From assembly GCF_000265205.3 (NCBI RefSeq), contig NC_018000.1, positions 4,278,001-4,342,000 on the forward strand: a stretch of 64,000 nucleotides of DNA, written 5' to 3'. A program made the translations under genes and the position numbers. Shown here one piece after another: positions 57,922 through 64,000 of this stretch; the stretch's first letter is position 1, and the number at the start of each line of letters is the position of its first letter. The notes beneath the pieces were generated by a model. The model was not told the origin of the DNA and did not search any database. It saw only the letters and a program-made list of their open reading frames with translations. The stretch comes from Sinorhizobium fredii USDA 257 (GTDB lineage Bacteria; Pseudomonadota; Alphaproteobacteria; Rhizobiales; Rhizobiaceae).

Positions 57922-58410
57922 CTATTCCTCGCTGCTCTTCGCCTGATCGATGGCCATGTAGTCGAGCGGCAATTGCGTCGTATATTTGATCTGCTCCATG
58001 GCGAAGGCCGAGGAGACGTCGCGAATTTCGATTTTGGCGATCAGCCGCTTGTAGAAGGCATCGTAGGCGGCAATATCCGGCACGACGACGCGCAGCAAAT
58101 AATCCACGTCGCCGCTCATGCGGTAGAATTCCACCACTTCCGGAAAATCGGCCACCACTTCGGAGAAGCGGCGCAACCACTCCATCGAATGGGAACTGGT
58201 GCGAACCGAAACGAACACCGTCACCTTGGTGTTGACTTTGACCGGATCGAGCAGCGCGACGCGGCGGCGGATGACGCCCTCTTCTTCCATCTTCTGAATG
58301 CGCCGCCAGCATGGCGTCGTCGAAAGCCCGACCTTCTTGGCGAGGTCGGCAACGGCCAAAGTCGAGTCCTCCTGCAGAAGACGCAGGATCTTGCGGTCCA
58401 GACGGTCCAT
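57922..58410 (-). CDS. Lrp/AsnC-family transcriptional regulator
   Basis: 162 residues: HTH LDRKILRLLQEDSTLAVADL and KVGLSTTPCWRRIQKM, then the RAM ligand domain (KVNTKVTVFVSVRTSSHSM, SGDVDYLLRVVVPDI). Typical length is 150-165. Amino-acid-responsive regulator; targets unknown. Not divergent to any metabolic gene here. ATG 58410 follows AGAGGA. Confidence 0.92.
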   Translation of the reverse strand: MDRLDRKILRLLQEDSTLAVADLAKKVGLSTTPCWRRIQKMEEEGVIRRRVALLDPVKVNTKVTVFVSVRTSSHSMEWLRRFSEVVADFPEVVEFYRMSGDVDYLLRVVVPDIAAYDAFYKRLIAKIEIRDVSSAFAMEQIKYTTQLPLDYMAIDQAKSSEE

Positions 58411-58474
58411 GGAAAATCCTCTCGAATATTTTTCCCTCTATAGCGCGGAATTTATGAAAATAAAGAAAATTGTT

Positions 58475-59110
58475 TCAGCGGATCAGGGCTTCGACGCGCT
58501 CGCGCAGGAAGGGAAGCAGCTCTGCTTCGAACCACGGATTTTTCCGCAACCAGCCGGTGTTGCGCCAGCTTGGATGGGGCATGGGCAAGACGGCCGTGCC
58601 GGAATTGCGCTGCAGGTATCGGCGCCAGGCGCGCACGGTGTCGGTCATGGATTTCGGACAATCCGCTCCGAGATGCCAGCGTTGGGCGTAGTGGCCGACC
58701 GCCAGCACGAGTTCGATCTGCGGCATGGCATCCATCACCCGCTGGCGCCACAACGGCGCGCATTCGGCGCGCGGCGGCAGGTCGCTGCCGTGCCTGTCGT
58801 AGCCGGGAAAGCAGAATCCCATGGGCACAATGGCAAAGTTGCATGGATCGTAAAAAGTGTTTCGATCGACCGCCAGCCATTGCCGCAGCCGGTCACCGGA
58901 GGCGTCGTTGAAGGGAAGCCCGCTTTCATGCACCCGCAAGCCCGGCGCCTGGCCGGCAATCAGGATGCGCGCGGTAGCGGAAAGGACTGCCACGGGCCGC
59001 GGCTCATGTGGCAGGCGAGAGCCCTCGCCGCGCGCCGGATCGTCACGGCAGAGGCGGCAGGCCCCGATCGCGTGACGCAGTTCCCGCAGCCGGTCCTCGG
59101 CGCTAGACAC
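58475..59110 (-). CDS. Uracil-DNA glycosylase family protein with Fe-S cysteines
   Basis: 211 residues. Cys pair ACRLCRD (18, 21) plus FCFPG and RAEC 17 residues apart match the four-cysteine cluster of family 4/5 enzymes. Motif 1 GQAPGLRVHESGLPFND and motif 2 HPSWRNTGW fit the family, though the catalytic positions differ from classic Ung. GTG 59110 is chosen because GGAG sits eight bases before; it overlaps the nuclease gene's end by eight bases, so the two are coupled. Removes uracil or a related lesion; specificity open. Confidence 0.82.
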   Translation of the reverse strand: MSSAEDRLRELRHAIGACRLCRDDPARGEGSRLPHEPRPVAVLSATARILIAGQAPGLRVHESGLPFNDASGDRLRQWLAVDRNTFYDPCNFAIVPMGFCFPGYDRHGSDLPPRAECAPLWRQRVMDAMPQIELVLAVGHYAQRWHLGADCPKSMTDTVRAWRRYLQRNSGTAVLPMPHPSWRNTGWLRKNPWFEAELLPFLRERVEALIR

Positions 59111-59816
59111 CGCCGATCTCCTTCGCGATCCTCCAGGCCTCATCTTCGAGCCACTGCAGGATGAGTTCGAGCCAGTCGCCGGCCCGGTGCGGCGCCTCTT
59201 CGGCCTCGCCCTGCGAGCGGCGCCATTCCTGCGGGCGAATGAAGTCCCCCGCCCACAGCCCGGCTCGACGATTGCGCGCTCGTTCCTCCTCTTCACGGTA
59301 GAGCCCATAGCTGACGGCATGGCCGGAGAGAACCAGCTCGCGGCCGACGTCGCGCCCACTGGCGTCGCACAGGCCGAGCTCACGGCCGTAGCGGTCGCGG
59401 CCATGGAGGCGGCAGCGGGTCGTCGTTCCGTCGATGAGGTCCTCCAGCCGCCGCCGCGCCGCCGCGCCGCAGTCCCACCTCGTCCCATCGCGTTGGCACC
59501 TCTGGCCAATCTCCGGAGCGTCGATACCCTCGATCCTCACCCGGCGGCCGTCGAGACGCAAACTGTCTCCGTCACTCGCGACCGCCACGCCGCGCAGTTC
59601 TCCGGTGACGGGCTTTTCCGGCGGTGGCAGCCTGGAGGCCACATATGCGCCAAGGCTCAACAGAAGCAGGAACACCCAGCCGCCGATCAGGCCGCCGCGT
59701 CCCTGCGAGCGGTTGCTGCGCTGCAAACTGCCCGGCCGCCCGAATACGAAGCGCCGGCGGGGCGGCACCGGCTTTCCGCCACCGGCAATACGGAAATTGC
59801 GCTGCCCTGGCTTCAA
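59103..59816 (-). CDS. Membrane-anchored thermonuclease-family protein
   Basis: 237 residues. One membrane segment (about 42-60, LIGGWVFLLLLSLGAYVAS) after a basic N-terminus, then a staphylococcal-nuclease-like domain (about 72-185): DGDSLRLDGRRVRIEGIDAPE, RDRYGRELG. The active-site Asp and Arg of SNase can be placed in VASDGDSL, VRIEGIDAPE and RYGRELG. Likely periplasmic. TTG 59816 is accepted on the strength of GAGAGG six bases before. Coupled to the glycosylase gene. Confidence 0.83.
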   Translation of the reverse strand: MKPGQRNFRIAGGGKPVPPRRRFVFGRPGSLQRSNRSQGRGGLIGGWVFLLLLSLGAYVASRLPPPEKPVTGELRGVAVASDGDSLRLDGRRVRIEGIDAPEIGQRCQRDGTRWDCGAAARRRLEDLIDGTTTRCRLHGRDRYGRELGLCDASGRDVGRELVLSGHAVSYGLYREEEERARNRRAGLWAGDFIRPQEWRRSQGEAEEAPHRAGDWLELILQWLEDEAWRIAKEIGGV

Positions 59817-59984
59817 GCGGCGACCTCTCTGTTTGGCGTCAGCATAAGGCTTCGCCCATTGTCACGCAGCGGGCACGAAAAACGCAATCGCGCCACAATG
59901 GTTTTCGAATCCTTCCTATGGGCAGCAACTTCTTAAGGATTGCATCCTAGACTGCAAGCCAGACGCAATTCCCGACCCACGAGC

Positions 59985-61520
59985 ATGAGCATCGCCGTCA
60001 GCACATCGACTGATAAGATCATCGTCGACAAGTCGCGACACCATCGGAACAAGGCTGTTTCGAAGGCGGTGCGCGCGACTCGCCAGCGGCTGCAGACCGG
60101 TTCGTCCGCCCCTTCCGGCTTCGACCGCGAAATGCTCCTCCTCCACGTTGATGCCGTACTGCATGGCGCTATCGCCGTCCCCCTGCTCGTCGGCCTGATC
60201 TCGGCGATCGGCGTCTACCTTTCCGGGGAGCCGAGCATCCTCTTTTGGGGCCTGATGACGCTCTCGGCTCATGCGGTCACGGTTTACCTGGCGCGCAGGG
60301 CAAAGCGCCAGAATATCGGTGCGGAGAAAGTCGCCATCTGGCGACGCCGCTTTCTCGCCGGCCAACTGCTCATGGGGCTTTGCTGGGCAATTTTTGCCCT
60401 GCAGGACTGCAGTGCCTGCGGCGGGGTCCAGTTCGCACTCTTCGAAGGCGCCGGGCTCTTCATCGCGCTTGCCGCCACTGCGATGGGCACGTTTCTGCTG
60501 CGCAACGCCTTGGTCTATACCTTTCTGCCGGTCGTCGCCGCGCTCGGTTTCTCTTCGCTGGCGGGTGGCGATCCCATCCATGTCGGACTGACCGGAATCC
60601 TGTCGCTCTCGCTTGTTTTTCTCGCCTTCATGACCGAGCGCATGAACAAGGCGAACGTGCACATCCTCTCAATGCAATCGGAGAAGGATGACCTCATCGC
60701 CGAACTTGAAGTGGCAAAATCCATGTCGGACGAGGCCCGCCGCCGTGCCGAAGAGGCGAATCTCGCCAAGTCCCGCTTCCTTGCATCGATGTCGCACGAG
60801 CTGCGCACGCCGCTCAATGCCATTCTCGGCTTCTCGGAGGTGATGTCGACGGAGGTGTTGGGACCGCTCAATAATCCGACCTACAAGGAGTACACGGTCG
60901 ATATTCACCGTTCCGGCGAGCATCTCCTGAACCTCATCAACGAGATCTTAGACCTGTCCCGCATCGAAGCCGGTCGGTACGAGCTCAATGAAGAGGCGGT
61001 CAGTCTCGTCGAGATCGCCGAGGATTGCATCGGCATGGTGCAGCTTCGCGCCCGCGGCAAGAACATTACGATCGAGCCGCAGTTCGAACAGGGCATGCCT
61101 TCCGTTTGGATCGATGAGAAAGCGATGCGTCAGGTCGCTTTGAATCTTCTCTCGAATGCCGTCAAATTCACGCCTTCCGGCGGCGAGATCACCGTCAAGG
61201 TCGGCTGGACCGCCGGCGGCGGGCAATACATTTCCATCAAGGACAATGGCCCGGGCATTCCCGAGGAGGAGATCCCGATCGTGCTTTCGGCCTTTGGCCA
61301 AGGGTCGATTGCGATCAAGAGCGCCGAACAGGGAACTGGTCTCGGCCTGCCGATTGTCCAGGCGATCCTCGCCAAGCACAATGGCCAGTTCATCCTGCGC
61401 TCCAAGCTCCGCGAAGGCACCGAGGCGATCGCCATCCTGCCGCCCCGCCGCGTCCTGCAGAGCCTGCCGCCGGTCGAGGACGTCCCCTCGCCCGCGCGCC
61501 GCCGCAAGAGCTTCGCCTGA
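59985..61520 (+). CDS. Membrane histidine kinase, PdhS-like
   Basis: 511 residues. Six or so membrane helices (about 55-215), a coiled linker (about 225-260), then DHp with phosphorylated histidine in FLASMSHELRTPLNAI (His271) and a HATPase domain: N-box NLLSNAVKFTPSGG, G1 KDNGPGIPEEE, G2 GTGLGLPIVQ. The DHp sequence is close to the PdhS/DivJ/PleC group that phosphorylates DivK in Rhizobiales, so a cell-cycle role is possible but unproven. No response regulator adjacent. ATG 59985; ribosome site weak. Confidence 0.9.
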   Translation: MSIAVSTSTDKIIVDKSRHHRNKAVSKAVRATRQRLQTGSSAPSGFDREMLLLHVDAVLHGAIAVPLLVGLISAIGVYLSGEPSILFWGLMTLSAHAVTVYLARRAKRQNIGAEKVAIWRRRFLAGQLLMGLCWAIFALQDCSACGGVQFALFEGAGLFIALAATAMGTFLLRNALVYTFLPVVAALGFSSLAGGDPIHVGLTGILSLSLVFLAFMTERMNKANVHILSMQSEKDDLIAELEVAKSMSDEARRRAEEANLAKSRFLASMSHELRTPLNAILGFSEVMSTEVLGPLNNPTYKEYTVDIHRSGEHLLNLINEILDLSRIEAGRYELNEEAVSLVEIAEDCIGMVQLRARGKNITIEPQFEQGMPSVWIDEKAMRQVALNLLSNAVKFTPSGGEITVKVGWTAGGGQYISIKDNGPGIPEEEIPIVLSAFGQGSIAIKSAEQGTGLGLPIVQAILAKHNGQFILRSKLREGTEAIAILPPRRVLQSLPPVEDVPSPARRRKSFA

Positions 61521-61543
61521 TCGAGCGCGTTTACGCTCCGTCG

Positions 61544-61957
61544 TCAGCCAAGGTAGTGCGCCAGGAACACCACGTAAGAGGCATAGGTGGCGTTCGCCAG
61601 GATGAGGCAGAGACAGGCGAAGGACCCGAGGTCCTTGGCGTGCCTACCCATATCCGAGATTTCCGGTGAGACGCGGTCGACGATCTCTTCGATCGCCGTA
61701 TTGATCGCTTCGAATGCCATCATCAGCAGGAACAGGATGGCCATCACGACATACTGGACGAAGCTGGCGCCGACGGCGACGAAGGCAACCATTGCGACGG
61801 CGAAGGCAATCAGTTCGTGGCGAAAGGCCGCCTCGCCGATCAGCCGCTTCGCGCCGCCGAGCGAATAGCTCGCAGCCGCAAAGAGATGGCGGATGCCGGT
61901 ATGCTTTGTGACAGGGGCGGTGCGACCGTTGCGGGAGGTGGTGTTCTTGGCGTCCAT
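61544..61957 (-). CDS. dgkA: Diacylglycerol kinase DgkA
   Basis: 137 residues, three membrane helices. Family motif [18 protein letters not shown] carries the catalytic glutamates; a second block KDLGSFACL follows. Phosphorylates diacylglycerol, recycling lipid by-products of glycan modification. That would fit the LtaS-like transferase in this window, which would release diacylglycerol, but the two genes are 35 kb apart. N-terminal 20 residues are cytosolic and non-conserved. Confidence 0.92.
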   Translation of the reverse strand: MDAKNTTSRNGRTAPVTKHTGIRHLFAAASYSLGGAKRLIGEAAFRHELIAFAVAMVAFVAVGASFVQYVVMAILFLLMMAFEAINTAIEEIVDRVSPEISDMGRHAKDLGSFACLCLILANATYASYVVFLAHYLG

Positions 61958-62196
61958 TTCGTCTCGACGAGCTTGAAACTGCGAAGCTTCGACATTCCGA
62001 TTGCGGCGAATGCGAGGCCGGCTTCAGTTGAAGTACGCGCCAGACATCATCTCAATCCGGCGCAACGCTATTTCGCCTGAAACCGGAACGCGCCCGCTCC
62101 TCCCGATATGCGAGAAGACGCTCCGCATCAAGACCTGCAGTCGCCAAGCATAACATGGCCGACAGTCGACCGACAGGAATGGACGAAGCCGGTGCG

Positions 62197-63213
62197 TCAA
62201 TCCTTGTTGCTGACGCCGGCCTGGGCAAAGGTCGCCATCCCGCCATGGCAGGCGGCTGCCGCCTTGACGATACCCGCGGCAAGGGCTGCGCCCGTGCCCT
62301 CGCCGAGCCGCATGCCGAGCGCCAGGAGCGGCGTCTTGCCGAGCTTGTCGATGGCGCGCATGTGCCCGGGCTCTCCCGAGACATGGCCGATCAGGCAATG
62401 GTCGAGTGCTGCCGGGTTGGCGGCCTTGAGGATCGCCGCCGCTGCCGTTGCCACGTAGCCGTCGATGATCACCGGCACTTTCTGCATGCGCGCCGCGAGA
62501 ATGGCGCCAGCCATCGCCGCAATCTCGCGCCCGCCGAGCCGGCGCATCAGTTCGAGGGGATCGGACAGGTGATCGCGATGCAACGCCACGGCCCTTTCGA
62601 CCGCCGCGAACTTGCGCCTCAGCACCTCGCCCTCGGAGCCGGTGCCCGGCCCGACCCAGTCCTCGGCCGTCCCGCCATAGAGGCCAAGGTTGATCGCCGC
62701 GGCGATCGTCGTGTTGCCGATGCCCATCTCGCCGACGCAGAGCAGGTCCGTACCACCGGCGATCGCCTCCATGCCGAAGGCCATCGTCGCAGCGCAGTCG
62801 CGTTCGGACAGAGCCGCTTCCTCGGTGATGTCGCCGGTCGGATAATCGAGCGCGAGGTCGAAGACCTTGAGTCCAAGGTCATGGGTGACGCAGATCTGAT
62901 TGATGGCCGCACCGCCGGCGGCGAAATTCTCGACCATCTGTGCCGTAACCGACGAGGGGAAGGGTGTGACGCCCTGCCTGGTAACGCCGTGGTTGCCGGC
63001 AAAGATCGCGACGAGCGGCCGGTTGACCGCAGGCGGGCGGCCCGTCCAGGCAGCGAGCCAGAAGGCGATTTCCTCGAGACGGCCGAGCGCGCCCGGCGGC
63101 TTCGTCAGTTGCGCGTCCCGCTCGCGGGCCGCAACGAGCGCCGCCGCATCGGGTCCCGGCAGGTTACGCAACAACGCGCGGAAATCATCAAACGGCAGGC
63201 CGCTGGCACTCAT
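62197..63213 (-). CDS. cobT: Nicotinate-nucleotide-dimethylbenzimidazole phosphoribosyltransferase
   Basis: 338 residues (CobU in the aerobic-pathway naming). Activates dimethylbenzimidazole to alpha-ribazole phosphate. Family blocks: TKPPGALGRLEEIAFW, FAGNHGVTRQGVTPFP, GEMGIGNTTIAAAI, and near the C-terminus GEGTGAALA with the catalytic glutamate. ATG 63213 follows AAGGA at six bases. Divergent from cobS, 147 bases apart, and works on the product of bluB at 20038-20793. Confidence 0.96.
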   Translation of the reverse strand: MSASGLPFDDFRALLRNLPGPDAAALVAARERDAQLTKPPGALGRLEEIAFWLAAWTGRPPAVNRPLVAIFAGNHGVTRQGVTPFPSSVTAQMVENFAAGGAAINQICVTHDLGLKVFDLALDYPTGDITEEAALSERDCAATMAFGMEAIAGGTDLLCVGEMGIGNTTIAAAINLGLYGGTAEDWVGPGTGSEGEVLRRKFAAVERAVALHRDHLSDPLELMRRLGGREIAAMAGAILAARMQKVPVIIDGYVATAAAAILKAANPAALDHCLIGHVSGEPGHMRAIDKLGKTPLLALGMRLGEGTGAALAAGIVKAAAACHGGMATFAQAGVSNKD

Positions 63214-63360
63214 AAGAAATCCTTGCATATCCGAAAGGGCGTTCGGCACCCTCATAGAGGCTGCCATCGCTCCCGGCAACGGCATTTGCGCCAAATGCTG
63301 TCGCCGGAGCATGATCCGGCAAAGGGCCGCGATTCGGGTGGTTCCGACCTGGGAGAGACT

Positions 63361-64000
63361 ATGCGCATTGTTGGCGATCTCTGTGATGATCTGGCGCGAT
63401 CGGTGGCGTTCTTGAGCCGCATCCCCATGCCTCGGCGGCATTTCGTCGGCCATGACAGTCGACTGAGCCGCGCCGTGCGTGCCTTCCCGCTCGCAGGCAT
63501 TCTGATCGCCCTCCCCGCGGCGTTGCTGGGGGCGCTCCTGGACGTGCTTCAAGCAAGCTCGCTGTTCACCGCTTTCCTGATCGTTGCCTTGCAGGCACTC
63601 GTTACCGGCGCGCTGCATGAGGACGGCCTCGGCGATACGGCCGACGGCCTCGGCGGCGGCCGCGATCGCGAATCCGCACTGGCGATCATGAAGGACAGCC
63701 GCATCGGCACCTATGCAGCCGTAGCCCTCATCCTTTCCTTCGGCCTGCGCGTCTCGGCGCTCGCTTCCTTCCTGCCGCTTCTCTCACCTATGGGCGCCGC
63801 ATCCGCGCTTCTCGCAACTGCCGCCCTCAGCCGTACCGCCATGGTCTGGCACTGGTCGCGCCTGCCGCCAGCGCGCCGCGATGGCGTCGCCGCCGCGGCC
63901 GGCGTTCCGGAGCCGCGCGCGACGTCACAAGCGCTTGGATCCGGAGCGCTCCTCTCGCTTCTGCTGTTTTATGCGGCCGGGGTTCCTCTGATCGCGGCTC
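63361..64000 (+). CDS. cobS: Adenosylcobinamide-GDP ribazoletransferase, 5' part
   Basis: First 213 codons of the CobS/CobV family, cut by the window end. Conserved segment GALHEDGLGDTADGLGGG (metal-binding acidic residues) with hydrophobic helices on either side; SRIPMPR near the start. Joins alpha-ribazole to adenosylcobinamide-GDP in the membrane, finishing cobalamin. ATG 63361 follows GGGAGAG. Divergent from cobT. Confidence 0.95.
   Translation, partial: MRIVGDLCDDLARSVAFLSRIPMPRRHFVGHDSRLSRAVRAFPLAGILIALPAALLGALLDVLQASSLFTAFLIVALQALVTGALHEDGLGDTADGLGGGRDRESALAIMKDSRIGTYAAVALILSFGLRVSALASFLPLLSPMGAASALLATAALSRTAMVWHWSRLPPARRDGVAAAAGVPEPRATSQALGSGALLSLLLFYAAGVPLIAA

Noticed and set aside
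62052..62156. 35-codon minus-strand frame between cobT and dgkA
   Set aside because: Partly reasonable composition but no clear ribosome site or recognised family; insufficient support.

Overview
This window looks like ordinary core chromosome from a GC-rich alphaproteobacterium, most likely Sinorhizobium (Ensifer). The grounds are the sinR-sinI quorum-sensing pair beside a malic enzyme with a C-terminal phosphotransacetylase-like domain, a BluB strongly resembling the S. meliloti protein as I recall it, and a dispersed two-hairpin intergenic repeat of rhizobial type. I saw no prophage, insertion sequence, CRISPR array, rRNA or tRNA. The species cannot be fixed by eye.

Layout. 1-7.0 kb: a 3'-truncated ABC exporter (minus) preceded by a possible 18-codon leader peptide, trmL, an FMN reductase transcribed from a textbook SoxR promoter, soxR, an MFS transporter, a small unknown gene, hemF and a BON-domain protein. 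7.0-11.2 kb: a four-gene Mla/MCE lipid-transport operon (minus). 11.4-14.5 kb: dgcA, a HcaT-like MFS transporter and an LpxH-like phosphoesterase. 14.6-18.7 kb: dme, sinR, sinI. 18.8-24.5 kb: a DUF2865 secreted protein, bluB with a cobalamin riboswitch, then a nadE operon whose two downstream genes are both broken (an in-frame stop in a TolB-like protein, two frameshifts in an SDR dehydrogenase). 24.8-38.5 kb: an LtaS/OpgB-type membrane transferase, an unknown protein with two HTH-like segments, two GFA-family proteins, class II DAHP synthase, glutathione reductase, rpiA, gph, an L,D-transpeptidase and fumC. 38.6-48.8 kb: a diguanylate cyclase, a PPOX-fold protein, a hydrolase/MarR divergent pair, a DUF971 protein, moaA, a large chemoreceptor, an EamA exporter, mobA and mobB. 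48.9-54.4 kb: a repeat-rich OmpA-family protein, a polar amino acid ABC transporter lacking an adjacent ATPase gene, and usg. 54.4-64 kb: a DUF2270 membrane protein, a TPR-like methyltransferase, a beta-hydroxyacid dehydrogenase, an AlkD-like protein, an Lrp regulator, a uracil-DNA glycosylase, a secreted nuclease, a PdhS-like histidine kinase, dgkA, cobT and the start of cobS.

Shared themes. The three enzymes that make and attach the lower ligand of vitamin B12 (bluB, cobT, cobS) are all here, and bluB is under a B12 riboswitch. Molybdenum cofactor genes (moaA, mobA, mobB) are spread over about 6 kb. Redox defence appears in soxR/FMN reductase, gor and the GFA proteins. Envelope functions are frequent: Mla, L,D-transpeptidase, OmpA, LtaS-like, DgkA.

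I found no convincing wholly new system. The best leads are the candidate leader peptide and structured leader at 1726-1942, the four-copy repeat family, the decaying nadE operon, the unknown HTH protein at 27.2 kb, the two palindromes before sinI and the repeat-rich OmpA protein.
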